Shown: positions 12,001 through 24,047, counted from the stretch's first letter. The stretch is 64,000 nucleotides of DNA from Lonicera japonica (GCA_021464415.1 CM038471.1:14932029-14996028); one strand, 5' to 3'. Numbers and translations: made by a program. Notes: generated from the letters alone by a model not told the origin.

Positions 12001-13782
12001 GCATACTTTAGTGAGAAGCTAGGTGGGGCGACCTTAAATTACCCTACCTACGACAAGGAGCTTTACGCGTTGGTGAGAGCGTTGGATACCTAGCAGCACT
12101 ATCTTTGGCCAAAGGAGTTCGTGATTCACACGGATCATGAATCATTGAAGCACTTGAAGGGGCAGCAAAAGCTAAACAAGCGCTATGCCAAGTGGGTGGA
12201 GTTCATAGAGACATTTCCACATGTGATCAAGTACAAGCAAGGTAAAGAGAATGTTGTAGCGGATGCTTTATCACGCAGGTATACTTTAATTGCCACTTTA
12301 GATGCTAAATTGCTTGGGTTTGAATACATCAAGGATTTGTATTATGATGATGCTGATTTTCGAGATATATTCAATGCATGTGAAAATTTGGCATTTGATA
12401 AGTACTTTAGGCATGATGGATTTCTAATGCGTGAAAACAAACTTTGTGTGCCTAAATGCTCATTGCGCGAATTGCTTGTGAAAGAAGCACATGGTGGGAG
12501 TTTAATGGGACACTTTGGTATAGCTAAGACTTTAGGAGTATTACAAGAACACTTCTTTTGGCCTCACATGAAAAGAGATGTTGAAAGAATATGTGAGAGA
12601 TGTGTTAGTTGTAAGAAGGCAAAGTCTAAGTTAAATCACCATGGTTTGTATACTCTATTACCCATTCCTAGTGACCCTTGGGTTGATATTTCTATGGATT
12701 TTGTGTTGGGTTTGCCTAGGACTAAACATGGGAATGATTCTATTTTCGTGGTGGTTGATAGATTTTCTAAAATGGCTCATTTCATTGCCTGTCATAAAAC
12801 TGATGATGCACCACGAATTGCTAATTTGTTCTTCAAAGAAATTGTGCGTTTGCATGGCATGCCTAGAACCATAGTTTCTGATAGGGATGCAAAGTTTTTG
12901 AGCTACTTTTGGAAAACTTTGTGGGGAAAGTTGGGTACTAAATTATTGTTTTCTACTACATGTCACCCCCGAACTGATGGTCAAACGGAAGTAGTAAACA
13001 GAACTTTATCCACTTTGTTGCGTGCCATAATTAAGAAGAACTTGAAAGAGTGGGAAGAATGTTTGCCTCATGTTGAGTTTGCATATAATCGATCTGTTCA
13101 TTCTGCATCTAAGTTTTCTCCTTTTGAGATTGTGTATGGTTTTAATCCGTTGGCTCCTTTGGATTTGTTACCATTACCTGTTGAGCATGCTAACCTAGAT
13201 GGCAGGAAGAAAGCTGAGTTTGTTAGACAGATTCATGAGAAGGCAAGGCAAAACATTGAGAGAAGAACTAAGCAATATGTGCGACAAGCCAACAAAGGAC
13301 GGAAGAAGATGGTTTTCGAAACAGGAGATTGGGTTTGGTTGCACTTGAGGAAGGAACGCTTTCCAGTTCAACGGCGTTCTAAGCTTTTACCGAGAGGAGA
13401 TGGACCGTTTCAAGTTGTGCAAAGGATCAATGACAATGCATATAAACTTGATCTACCAGGTGAGTATAATGTAAGTGCTACATTTAATGTCGCTGACCTA
13501 AGTCCGTTTAGTACAGGTGACGAATTGAGGACAATTCCTTTTCAAGAGGAGGGGAATGATGAGCCTGAGGATAGCACAAGAGATGGATCATGGAGTGAAG
13601 ACTATGCAGATCCCATCCGGGTTCCAAGTGGCCCAATCACCCGAGCTAGAGCCAAGAAGATCAAGGAAGCACTCATGATCGTGGTCCAAGAGTTGATGAA
13701 TAAAGCTGGAGCTTGGAGAAGTATTCATGGAGATGGAGAACAAGAATGGAGAATAATGCTTACCCAAGAAGACGTAGACTAA
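9067..13782 (+). pseudogene. E1 gag-pol polyprotein with two in-frame stops
   Basis: One frame of 1,572 codons runs from ATG at 9067 to TAA at 13780-13782. It starts with a coiled-coil-like region (residues 1-55), then a gag domain (about 130-290). The zinc knuckle CX2CX4HX4C is at 350-363 and the protease IDGGS has its Asp at 442. RT YFDD is at 825-828 and the first RNase H Asp at 961. Integrase has the HHCC zinc site from His1142 and the catalytic Asp1211, Asp1272 and Glu1308 (DD35E). The last 74 residues, with [17 protein letters not shown], are encoded by the 3' LTR. Compared with E2 and E5, the frame has TAG at 11050-11052 with a 9-bp in-frame loss, TAG for Trp at 12091-12093, and about 39 bp lost in RNase H near 11900. 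Otherwise it stays in frame, so inactivation is mild. Confidence 0.92.
13544..13556 (+). other. E1 polypurine tract
   Basis: AAGAGGAGGGGAA directly precedes the 3' LTR and primes plus-strand synthesis. It is also translated, within QEEGN, because pol continues into the LTR. Confidence 0.9.
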
Positions 13783-14306
13783 TTAGGGCGTTTTATTATT
13801 GTTCTTTATTATTTATTTGCAGCCCAAGGAATATGTATAATTAGTATTTAGAGTGATGGGCCTGCTAAGAGTGTTTTTGGGCTTATTTAGAGTGTTCCAT
13901 TATTTTTGTTGCCTTAGAATTGGGCTTGTTTTGTTATTTTCGTTTTTAGGGTTTCCTTAGGGTTTGATTAGGGTTTTCTCTTCTCCTCCTATTTAAAGGA
14001 GGCAACTCTAATGTTTACGGGCAGCCTTGTTTTATCAATACGAATTTGAGAGTGTTTTTCACCTCTTGTGTTCTAAGGACACTTCGAACAGCCAGAATTT
14101 AATTCTTATTGTTCTTCGACTTATCAATCAATTAATCCGTCAATTGATTGTTTGTCTTCGACTATACCAAGGTTCATTCTCATTTTAGGGATTGGGTCGA
14201 GGTTCCACCTCCATCAACTTCGCGTGATTCCAAGGTTCTTACGTATGCAACGTCAAGGGACGCGGATTCGTCATATTGGATAGAAATATGGTTGCGATTC
14301 ACATCA
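13557..14306 (+). repeat. E1 3' LTR, encoding the pol C-terminal tail
   Basis: The LTR is 750 bp, TGATGAGCC to TTCACATCA, followed by the TSD TCATT. Its first 223 bp complete the pol frame. It differs from the 5' LTR by several small indels and many substitutions around 13920-14050. Confidence 0.92.
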
Positions 14307-14311
14307 TCATT

Positions 14312-14928
14312 AATAATTTTGTTCTTTGATTTGATTGTTTATAAATAAGATTGATTCAACCATAAGTGATACTATGTTGGTTAATGGATCCTAATTAAGA
14401 AGGGCAAAGAGCTTCCCTGAAGGTGACTAAGAAATTCTTGAGTTTCGTTTATTCTTGTTTGCAATTAAGATAGTGCTGGTATATGTTTTCTATTCACATT
14501 TTTATCATCTCATTGTTTTCTTCTTCTTTTTTTGTAGAACTTGATTTTTTATTATTTTAAATCTTTTGTATAAAACTTTCATTTGCTGAGCTAATTAAGT
14601 ATTAAATTTCTAGATTAGAATTTTCCGTTTTCTATATTATTCTTGTGTTTAGTAAATAAAAAAGTAAAGAGATAGCAATGTGTGTGTGTTTTATTTATTT
14701 ATTTTTATTTCTTTGCCAGAGAAATTAATGGCCAAAAATACGGTCAAATTGTGGAGAACCAAATACAAACCAAGTTTTACGAACAAGCTGGATACCTCCG
14801 ACGCTGCATTCTCTAGCTCTACTCGAAGCTTAAATGTTCATTCAGTAAGTTCTTTCTCTAAATATAAAATAAATTGTATATTAGTGTACATATGCATACA
14901 AATGAATAGATTTTTTTGTCCGCATTTT
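14312..14928 (+). other. Intron-like sequence with one exon-like island
   Basis: This continues the sequence interrupted by E1. Around 14720-14845 an island is bounded by TTTGCCAG and by CATTCAG|TAAGTT, so it has splice-site-like edges. It is open in more than one frame and matches no family I recognise. The rest is T-rich. Confidence 0.3.
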
Positions 14929-15673
14929 TGATGTGAATCACGACCGTATTTCTATCCGATATGAAGAATCCGCGACCCTTGACGTTGAATACGTAAGAAC
15001 CTTGGAATCACGCGAAGATGATGGAGGTGGAACCTCGACCCAATCCCAAAAATGAGAATGAACCTTAGTATAGTCGAAGACAAACAATCAATTGATGGAT
15101 TAATTGATTGATAAGTCGAAGAACAACAAGAATTAAATTCTGGCTGTTCGAAGTGTTCTTAGAACACAAGAGGTGAAACACACACTCGAAATTGTATTGA
15201 TAAACAAAGCTGCCTCCAAACATAAGAGTTGCCTCCTTTAAATAGGAGGAGAAGAGAAAACCCTAATGAAACCCTAAACAAACCCTAATTTCGAAAATAA
15301 CAAAAACAAGCCCAATTCTAAGGCAACAAAAATAATGGAGAGCTCTAAACAAGCCCAAAAACACCCTTACCAAGCCCATCACTCTAAATACTAATTATAC
15401 ATAATCCTTGGGCTGCAAATTAATAAAAACTAATAAAAACGTCCTAATTATTTTACGTCTTCTTGGCTAAGCATTATTTTCCATTCGTGCTCTTCATCTC
15501 CTTGAATGCTTTTCCAAGCGTCAGCTTTATTCATCAACTCGTGGACCATGCTCACGAGTGCTTCCTTCATCTTCCTTACTCTAGCTCGGGTGATTGGACC
15601 ACTTGGAACCCGGATGGGATCTGCATAGTCTTCACTCCATGATCTAGCTCTCGTGCTATCCTCAGGCTCATCA
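14929..15673 (-). mobile_element. Solo LTR S2 (E1 family), minus orientation
   Basis: A 745-bp LTR of the E1 family is present in reverse, from TGATGTGAATC to GGCTCATCA. The flanks are ATTTT (14924-14928) and TTTTT (15674-15678), a 4-of-5 match, so the target duplication is imperfect. The 223-bp pol-tail frame is still open, with a stop at 15448-15450. Confidence 0.85.
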
Positions 15674-15687
15674 TTTTTCAAACTTAG

Positions 15688-15752
15688 GATAGATGAGCTT
15701 CATAGAGTTGACAATGAGGGTCTGTGTATCATCACTGATCATGGCCATTTTG
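15688..15752 (+). pseudogene. Exon-like fragment resembling plant APE2 (AP endonuclease 2)
   Basis: A 65-bp island has a preceding AG (15686-15687) and a following GTGAGT donor. In the frame starting at 15689 it reads ELHRVDNEG and then IITDHGHF. Plant APE2 proteins have, as I remember, a VDxEGRCxxTDHGHFVLFN segment in the N-terminal exo/endonuclease domain. Neighbouring exons of APE2 were not found. It could be a captured gene fragment in the CACTA-like segment or a decayed host gene. Recognition depends on about 20 residues, so confidence is limited. Confidence 0.38.
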
Positions 15753-16757
15753 GTGAGTAACTTGCTAATGGTTTGGTAAACTATTCATGGTTGATGGTGT
15801 ATTAGATGCTTGCACTGGCAATTTTTGGAGTCTGATTCGCATCTGTATTGTTGTTCGTCGTTGTTACATCTGCTTCTCTTTTGCCTTATTTAGAGTTCGG
15901 ATATGTATTACCTTACCAGGTTTGTCAAAGTGGATATGAAGCGGCAATAACAGACGTGGAACAATATTATTCTGGTGAATAGCTCGTTGTTAAGGTAAAT
16001 ATAAACTACAATGCTAGCGCTCCTCACATGTATAGAAAATAACAAATGTGAGGAAATTGCGGGGGTATATTTATATATATGTACACGTATATATATCTTT
16101 GATTCTATTTTTAGCTTATCTCGCTAATCATATTTATTGGTATTTTGAGCTTATTTTAAGCCTTCTTCCTTCTTTATATTTTGTATTTAACACACAGTTT
16201 GGCTGCTTAGAAATTCAAGGTAAATCAAATTAAATAGAATGCTTTTGTTGTTAAAAAAAATATGTCATGTTAAAAAGTGGGACTATTGATTTGAGATGGG
16301 TTATTACAACGTTACAAACTATTTTATAGTTTTCGAGAAGAAACTCGACTCATATTTCTCCCTTAGTTTTGTATAATTAATAAAGTATAACCATTTCCTA
16401 ATGCCTTTTTCTTAAATTTAATTTGGTTGTATGTGTTGGTTTTAGATTTTGTGCTATCGAATGCAGAATTGATTGATGGGAATTATTTACTAAGAATGCC
16501 TTATTATGGTGCTCTTCTTGTTGTGCCCGAAGATTATTTACTAAGAAATGTATGAATTCTAGATTTTTTATATGGATTAATGAATTTTGAGATTTAATTA
16601 ATACTCAAAGTCTCCCCATTAAAATCCAAAAAGGAAAAGGACAAACCTACTTAAGAGAATTTCTATTTATTATTTAAATTTGTTCAATGCTTTGGCAGCA
16701 GGGGCATGAGAGTTGGGCTGTTTATCTTGTTTTTGTTTCGTGCTAGCTGGGCTATCA
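15753..16757 (+). other. Intron-like sequence, no gene recognised
   Basis: The sequence is AT-rich with two possible short exon islands. One follows ACCTTACCAG near 15924 and is open for about 60 bp. The other sits between TTTAACACACAG (about 16198) and AAG|GTAAATC (about 16222). Neither translation matches a known family. A small AT-rich microsatellite lies at about 16065-16100. Confidence 0.3.
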
Positions 16758-17532
16758 TGTGTGACGCGAACTCGGATCGTCTTTTCTAGGCAGGCTAATG
16801 GATCCTCAACCCTTGAACTACAAAAGTAGCAAGAACCTTGGAATACGTCGAAAGATGGAAGGCGGAAACCTCAACCCAACGCTTAAAGAAGCGCGAACCT
16901 CGGTATAGTCGAAGACGCCACAATCAATTGGTGGAGAATTGATTGATAAGTCAAGAACAATTGAATTAATCAATTCAACATGTTCAACATGTTCTTAGAG
17001 AACACAAAGAGAAAACTCTCAATATTATTAATCATCAAAACTTAATTTTTTAATAAAACAATAATGTGCCTCCTTTAAATAGGAGAAACAAAACTAGAAT
17101 CCTAATTCAAAAAGGAAACTAATTCCTACTTAGAAAAGGAAAATAACTTCTAGAATAATCCTAACACAATAAGGAAATTAATAATAAGACAATAAGGAAA
17201 ATATTCAAAAAGGAAACTACTAATTCTAATTCCTAATTGAATAATGAGACTCAAGAAGCCCTATTAATTTAAAAACAATTTAAATTAATATCTTCTAGAT
17301 TATTCCAATGGGACTCCTTGCCGTTTTAACCTCTTGAACTTCCACGCCCAGTCCTTAGGAACTCCATTAAATGTATGATTATCATTTAAGCTCCTTGCTT
17401 CAAGCATGTGAAATTCTATAAAATTCCATTTGAATTTCCATGCTCTATCCTTGTGATTCATCATGTGCGGATCATCATTTAGAATGCCACAAACCACCAT
17501 GGTTGAATAGAAATTGAAGCTAGACCGGATCA
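16758..17532 (-). mobile_element. Solo LTR S3 (related third LTR family), TSD TATCA
   Basis: A 775-bp segment runs from TGTGTGACGCG to ACCGGATCA and is flanked on both sides by TATCA (16753-16757 and 17533-17537). On the minus strand it begins TGATCC and ends ACACA. It shares landmarks with E1 and E5 LTRs: a TATTTAAAGGAGG promoter block (17070-17090), the TTGATAAGTC block, and a CGAAGACGCCACAATC block. It is therefore a relative from a distinct family, with a different U3. Confidence 0.78.
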
Positions 17533-17537
17533 TATCA

Positions 17538-17821
17538 ATGTGATGCTCAAGAAGAGACCTATAAAATCTTTGCTAAAGAAATTGAGGCCAGTGCTTCAGG
17601 TAGTTCCTTCATTTGCCTTTTGTTTTGTTATAGATTTATTTTCACATACTACACAATTTTTGTTTAAACAAACTAACAAGTTTGTTGGTACACGCGTTTG
17701 CTGCACTTATTTTATTAACAGCTTGGCAGAAACTTTTGAATTATTAGGATCTCTCTCTCATGGCCCACACAGTTGAGTACCCTATTATGATTAAAAAAAT
17801 GTTTAAGTGATTATATATGTG
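17538..17821 (+). other. Short exon-like islands, no gene recognised
   Basis: Directly after S3 a stretch to about 17598 is open in two frames and ends at TTCAG|GTAGTT, like a splice donor. One frame reads QCDAQEETYKIFAKEIE. I do not recognise it. A second possible island follows a TTTTATTAACAG acceptor near 17722. Confidence 0.25.
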
Positions 17822-19723
17822 TGATGCCCCGAAATCCCGTTTAGAAGATTGTACCTCCGGGACCCGGTTAGCCATGGAGTCGTACGCGACGACGGGTGAT
17901 AAGCTGTATAACTTAGAATTTTACACCAAAAGTAGATTCAAGTAATAAAATCATTTTAAGAGAAAATCTGGCATGTGGAGTTTATTCATATAATAAACCA
18001 AATCCTGTCAAAATGTACATATAATAGTTTTCCACTAAATATTCCACATTTAAGAAAGATCATATATACAAAGCCTCCAATGAGGTCCTAATACAAAATA
18101 AAATAGTTTTTCTTTTTACAACAATGTTCCAGCAGTACAACAATCAATAGGATGTGCGACTTATTATCAATATAAGAAAAAGTATAATACTAGTCGTTTC
18201 CAAACGACTTTGGTAATCAGGGGCTGTCAGAGCTACTAGACTCCATAAGCGTACCATCCCCGGGAATACCTGCAAAACCTGGTTTGGAAAATGGGAGTGA
18301 GCCAAACGGGCTCAGTGGGAACTATAAGGGTTTGGTATAAGAAAATAGGTTGGAAATGATGCATGCCATGATATGCACTATAATGAAAATAGTTTATGAG
18401 CTGCTTCTCTATAAAGAATCACCTCTGAGTAATATACCTTTCTTTTTGTATATACAAGTGTAAATATATATATATATACACTATATTTCTGAAGCAGCCA
18501 AAGTACGGAAAACCTTTCGTGAAATGTATATATATAATGTCCCCGACCCAAAGTACATGAAAGGCAATATATATATACATCATCATACTGCATATGCCAC
18601 AACACCGCGACTAGATCTATCACATCAATAACATATCATACAAACGTCTAGGATTTTCATAAATCTACTGTGCACAGAGATAGCTGGCAACTCGGTTTCT
18701 TCTGGCCAAGGCAGGGACCACCTACCAGGTCCACATAGACGCTACCTCACGCAGCCACACAGGCATACGCTACAATAATACTCACGTAGCCACCAAGGCT
18801 ATACGCTACCGGTAATCACCATCTATCTAGTACAACCAGTGTGGCCATCAGATGTAAAATCACAATAATCATCCCATCGAATCAATGAAATCACAAGAAT
18901 ATAGAATCCAACATATATAGATATGAATATACATGCATTCCATATGCATTCGTAAAACTTGTATATATGTATATATCCATAGTGTAAAACATGTAGTGGT
19001 ATTGTTGAGATTTAACAAGATCTGCCTAGTCCGTCAGTTAAGAAAGGAAACCATAAAAATCCTTAGTTTGGGAGGTTTCATAACTTTCATCAAATTGGCC
19101 CCAAGCCAAGTCTAATATAATCAAACAGCGTATACGAGTTCCCAACTAGCCTCCCAATATGATTTAAATACTTCATTCATTCAAAACATATTTATGTATT
19201 TGACCAGCATATTTACGGACTGGCTAGGTAAGTAGAAAATCTCATAAATATAGCTTATAACTTAAAACACAACAACAATACCACCAATATATGTAACTTT
19301 ATCTGAAATATACTTTAAATCCCATATATGACATCATATATAAGCGTATCAAAGCTTAGCGTATATACTCATATGCGTACTTGAAGGTTATATACCAAAC
19401 TTTCTCATAAATCATTTAAAATTAGGGCTTTTTGTCTAAAATAGTTATTGATGTCATATATGATGTAAATCTATCAAAAATACCCAAAGAAATTGACCCA
19501 AGCCCCATGCATATGCAACTTTGAGTAGAAAATCTAGGTTTAGTTTGATTTGAGATGAATATGTTGTAATTGTAAGAGAACTTGTTAAAATACTATTGTT
19601 CCCACCTTAAGAGGGTCAATCCCTCGAAGTATTGCGGAAGAATCGAGCCGAAACCGCGTATATGCGAAAATCTCCAATTTGAGCTCCAAAACCCTAGCTA
19701 TGGAGGATTTGGATAAAGAAGGA

Positions 19724-19759
<36 letters not shown>
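19724..19759. repeat. (GAT)n microsatellite in TK1 LTR
   Basis: About 12 GAT units lie within the transcribed part of the LTR. The truncated second LTR does not reach this point, so repeat number cannot be compared. Confidence 0.9.
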
Positions 19760-19761
<2 letters not shown>

Positions 19762-19901
19762 GGTGGGGAATAATACACATAGATTTATCTCACAATATCC
19801 CCTCAAATCACTCCTCACTTCTCTCTCTAAGGCTCTCCAATGGTGAGGTGAAATGAGGATGAAAGGAGAAGAAGAAATATATAAAAAACCTGTCCAGCAC
19901 G

Positions 19902-19941
19902 ATGTAGTCGACTCCCCACTGTTCATGTAGTCGACTACATG
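19902..19941 (-). promoter_or_regulatory. Palindrome pair in TK1 LTR U3
   Basis: A perfect 18-bp palindrome, CATGTAGTCGACTACATG (19924-19941), is preceded by a half-copy, ATGTAGTCGACT (19902-19913). On the minus strand they lie tens of bases upstream of the TATA-like block near 19879, where enhancer or protein-dimer sites would sit. The function is inferred. Confidence 0.45.
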
Positions 19942-20366
19942 AGGTAATTTCTGCCTCATTCAGTTTTTGGTCAACCGCTTGACTTCGCACGCACTTTTGG
20001 GTATCAAGGATTTGGAATTAGGTCTCGGCCAAAACATGAAAGTTGTAGAGGGCATTAAACTGAAGACGTGGCCAAAAATGGGGACTCATTTGGAGTTCGG
20101 ATGAAGAAGTTATGTTCTTTCAAAGTCGGGTAAAAATCATTAATCGCGTAGGATTGAAACTTGTGATTTTCGAGTCGATTTTCGTCCGAATCACCCAAAA
20201 TGACTTAGGGTCATTATAACACACTTAAATAAGTTAATATGACTTGTTGGAAGTTTCCAAACCATTCCAACCTTTCCAGAGCTCAATTTGACCATCCAGA
20301 GCCCGATTCTGCCTTATACGCGACTTAGGCCGTGATTTGCAAGAGATAAGGAAACCAGGTGTTACA

Positions 20367-20380
20367 ATCTCCCCTCCTTA
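20367..20380 (-). other. TK1 polypurine tract
   Basis: ATCTCCCCTCCTTA reads as TAAGGAGGGGAGAT on the element strand, directly next to the LTR end TGTTACA. Confidence 0.8.
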
Positions 20381-23300
20381 ATAAATTTCGTCCTCGAAAT
20401 TCCAGTAGGATAGCTACCAACCCAATGTACATGTGGTTCTGAATTCTACATAGTTGCCCTTCCTTAGAAGGGAAAAACTACACTCGCCAATGAAAAATAA
20501 TTCCGAACTCAAAGATCAGAACAACAGGAATAATCATATCAAACGATAAAGAAGAAAGGTAACATGACTAAAGTTACCTAATTCATTCTCTCTCAAAGCC
20601 ACAACCTCTTTAAGAGGTTCAATGAAAAGAGGCATTAACCAAACACGAAGGCTTTTCACCAGCCGATATACATAAACAAAGTAGCGGATGATAGAACTTT
20701 CATTCTATAGCCCCTTTCTCTCATCCATTTATCAAGAAAAGCAACAATCTTGTCTTCACCAACCCAATTTCTAATCACCATGTTCTTCAACTTGATATTG
20801 GCACTTTACTCAATATCCGCCTCTCAATGGCTTTAGGAGTTTCTAACTCACGAAACTTAGGATGATCATATTGCAATACGGGGTGATTGCAGTTCTATAT
20901 CGAAATGGGTAAGTTGGTAATCCTTAAATAGGTTCTCAAGCGACACTAAGTCTCAGATATGGAAGGGTTTTCAGTGTCTCATTTCTCACGAAAAGGTACC
21001 ATCTCCAAGGAATCAAAGAATGACTGAAGGATCCAAAATGAAGCGTCAGATCTACTATATGGTATATCGATAGCCTGAATCCAATTTCCATATACTCGGG
21101 AGAAAAGAGTATAAGCCAATCTCCCAAAAGTTAAATAAAAGCAATTCTCAATTCGGTTGTGATAACTATAGTGTTATCTAGCCCGTAGACAAATAGCTCC
21201 AAAAAGTTTAGTGACACCGGACCAAAATCGTTACCGTTTGATTATGGAATCCAAATTCCGTACCCTGCTTAAAATTTTGAACTGGATTCCAATTCCACTC
21301 AATCGGAACTAGAAGACAAGTAAAAATGCATGGGTCGATTTCCAAAAGATGAATCTGAATAACTCACAAAATTCAGAATTCAAATTCTTAGGAGGTCGTT
21401 TCAAAATACAAGCGGTAGTTATACGTTAAATGCATTCCTTGCCCTGAATGGCTTCTTTTAGCCTAGACGAATTCCTGAACCAAGAATGAAATTTCAGTGG
21501 ACATCGAGTAAACTTTAGGCTATGAGGATAGGCTCACAAAGAGTTTACTAAATTATAGAGAATGCTTGAAGTCCTCTTATCTGAATACATGATACTGTGA
21601 TCACTTCGTAATCATGACCCCCAACTATTCCACTAGTAATCCAAGAGGTGGAGTATCGCAACTCACAGTCATGAATTGATTGACATGGTATAAATACTGC
21701 ATATCCAACTGTAAGGATTTTCTAGCAATGCCTCAGCCATGCATAGCATTTCTAATAAAAGAAATTTATAGGATCTTCCCTTGTCTTCCCCCTTAACAGG
21801 CAATGGACATACATCTATGGGAAATCTTTTGGGGAAACTACTATACACGGGGCGAAAATGATAGATTCGCAGTACGTTGGCATGGTTTTAGGAGAGTTCA
21901 TACTCCTCCAAGTATATAACTCATGCCCGATAGAATAATTCAGATTATTTTCTCCGAACCAGAACAAGCTTTGACACACCCAAATATATATATAGTTGTA
22001 AGATGGAAAGGGAATGGCGGCGAAAATGAGGTCTACTTACCTCAATCGTGTGTCGACTCCCCTCCTTAAAGGGTTTGCCCGTGATTGGTATCAATAAGGC
22101 TTGAATCTGGAGTACCTCTTCAAATCCCAAACTAGAATCAAGAAGGGAATAGGAAGGTCTCAAGCTTGAAATGCTTACCTCAACAACATCTGGATTCTTG
22201 AAACAAGGTAGGACAAATTTTCACCAGGAAAGTCATCCTAAATTGAAAGTACGATTCTCCGTTCCAGACTTCTCCTTTAGCAAAAACTTGCTTTATAACT
22301 AGCATACACATCACTCTAACTGGATGTCTACATAGGAGGATGGGAATGATTTCTCGAAAATTCTCATCTCGTCAAGGCCAACTCAATAAGGTTTAAGCAA
22401 TGGTACACCTCGTGTCTCAGAGGTACTACACCTTTCTAGCATGAGGAGAATTCAAAAACTGAGTTCACTAATTCACCTTTGATATGCCATCACGCTATCA
22501 TTTAATAATTCAAACCACTCTCCTTCATAAGGAGGAACGAAAACATAATAAAGTTGAATGTGTACCAAAAACTCCAGTTAAGAAAGAATCAAGAGAAATG
22601 AAATAGAGGAGCATATAGTTCCACTAAGGATTCTATCCACTTTTGCCATGAGATATAACCATTAAACAAACACTCTTCCTCAAGATTTACCAAGGAAGTT
22701 CACTTTTAATCCTTTTACAAGCCAAATTCTCAAGGTTTAGATACAATATGCTCAATCAAGTGTAGGAGGCTCACAAAAGGAGTAGTCACCTTAATCTCGA
22801 ATCAACAAATCATCAAGCTTTCGCTGCGTTACTCTGATAGGTCCCCCTTAACGAAGATGGAATAAAATTGTACGTTAGAAGAATCCATTGTGGGTTCCTT
22901 ATCGCGAAGGAAGGAGTCTACAGCTACTAAAAGTGGGATGTTTAGCGGATACCTTTGAAAAATTATCTCTCATCACATTAGGGAACAAGGCATTATACAG
23001 ATACACTGGATATAGGGGTCATCAAACAGGTTCTCGTTCCCAATTGAACTTACTTGGCCAACAAAATAAGGATTCGATTCCAAAATAAGCATATTCAATG
23101 CTTCTCCCAGAACATGAACATCTACAACCACCCATTTTCGAAAGAAAATATATATAAAGTATGTCTCACCACAGTCATATGCCTCTTATTCCAAGGAATA
23201 GAACAACTCAAGCACACACGAGGCATCAGCATCCATAAGGAAATCCAGTCATACATCCACATCGAATCCAAACTCATGAGATATGATACACATATATACA

Positions 23301-24032
23301 TGACCAAACTTGGTCATTCTTATATATTCCATGTGGGTTTTCAAGAAAATTTGCTCACCATACCCCCATAAAATAGTCATCTTGCCAAAGAGATCTCTCA
23401 AGCCAATTGATGTCTAGAACAATTTAAAAGTTTACTCATAACAGGGTAGTCAATCTGAATATAATCCACATATTCCCTCTCTCGTAACTAGACTTATAAG
23501 TTCGAATGCGGCTGTACAGAAATAGAGGAACGATCATCCACGTACTAGGTTTACCCCTCAAGAAAATCGAAGAAGAAGCAATGGGGTAAACACGAGGAAT
23601 AGGACTGTAGCAGCCACTCTCCTATGAGTATGCCACGTTCTAACCTCAGTCAGCAGTAGTGGACTGGTGGTTTATCAGATAGTCAACCGTTGGCCGGCGG
23701 ATGACTATAACATAATCCATCAGTCGCCTTTTGCTCACTTAGTGGCAGAACTAATCCTGAACACACTTCTTATGTAAAACATGTGATATAGGAGCCAATG
23801 GCAGAGATAATTTACGAAAGAGGCCAAAAGAATTAATCAAGAACTTTGTGAATGGACGTAGCCAAGGCAAGCCACATCTCCTCTCACACTTCTCCCATTT
23901 TCCAATTATCCTAACGGTAGAATCCTGTCGCAAGAAAATGTATATTGATCTTCCGAGGAATACTATAACTGCTCGCATTGCTAATCTCAGATCTACCCAT
24001 GAATCCCTCGAGGAAAATGTCAAACCTATACC
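20381..24032 (-). other. TK1 internal domain, non-coding or decayed
   Basis: These 3.65 kb show no zinc knuckle, no YxDD, no integrase motifs and no long frames on either strand. The longest frames are about 105-117 codons without recognisable content. The base composition is even, unlike the AT-rich flanks. It is either a LARD-type non-coding internal domain or a scrambled gag-pol. Confidence 0.55.
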
Positions 24033-24044
24033 TCTGATACCAAC
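24033..24044 (-). other. TK1 primer binding site (initiator Met-tRNA)
   Basis: TCTGATACCAAC is the reverse complement of GTTGGTATCAGA, a Met-tRNA-type PBS. It lies three bases inside the LTR end. Confidence 0.8.
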
Positions 24045-24047
24045 TTG

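Larger units (their letters stand above)
7218..14306 (+). mobile_element. E1: full-length Ty3/Gypsy chromovirus-type retrotransposon
   Basis: All structural parts are present: LTRs at 7218-7956 and 13557-14306, a Met-tRNA PBS, a 1.1 kb leader, one gag-pol frame, a PPT, and a perfect 5-bp target duplication TCATT (7213-7217 and 14307-14311). The order gag, protease, RT, RNase H, integrase defines Ty3/Gypsy. The integrase end ([11 protein letters not shown]) and the extension of pol into the 3' LTR suggest the CRM-like branch of chromoviruses, which is inference. The two LTRs differ at many sites by eye, so this is an older insertion. It is inactive because of two in-frame TAG codons. It lies inside the CACTA-like segment, and solo LTR S2 and the minus-strand copy E2 belong to the same family. 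Confidence 0.93.
17822..20366 (-). repeat. TK1 3' LTR (2,545 bp)
   Basis: Plus-strand ends are TGATGCCCCG and GGTGTTACA. It contains a GAT microsatellite (19724-19759), a TATATAAAAAA promoter-like block near 19879, and a palindrome pair upstream of it in element orientation. It is colinear with 24048-25445, mostly near-identical (for example 18930-19115 against 25180-25364) but with several differences in the first 120 bp. Confidence 0.82.

Noticed and set aside
15725..15775. GGCCATTTTGGTGAG as the right terminus of the CACTA-like element
   Set aside because: Only the short ATTTTGGTG core matches the complement of the 5424 terminus, and it sits at an exon/donor-like junction instead of at an element end.
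19585..19959. 124-codon minus-strand frame with a serine run
   Set aside because: The serine run is the translated GAT microsatellite inside the TK1 LTR.
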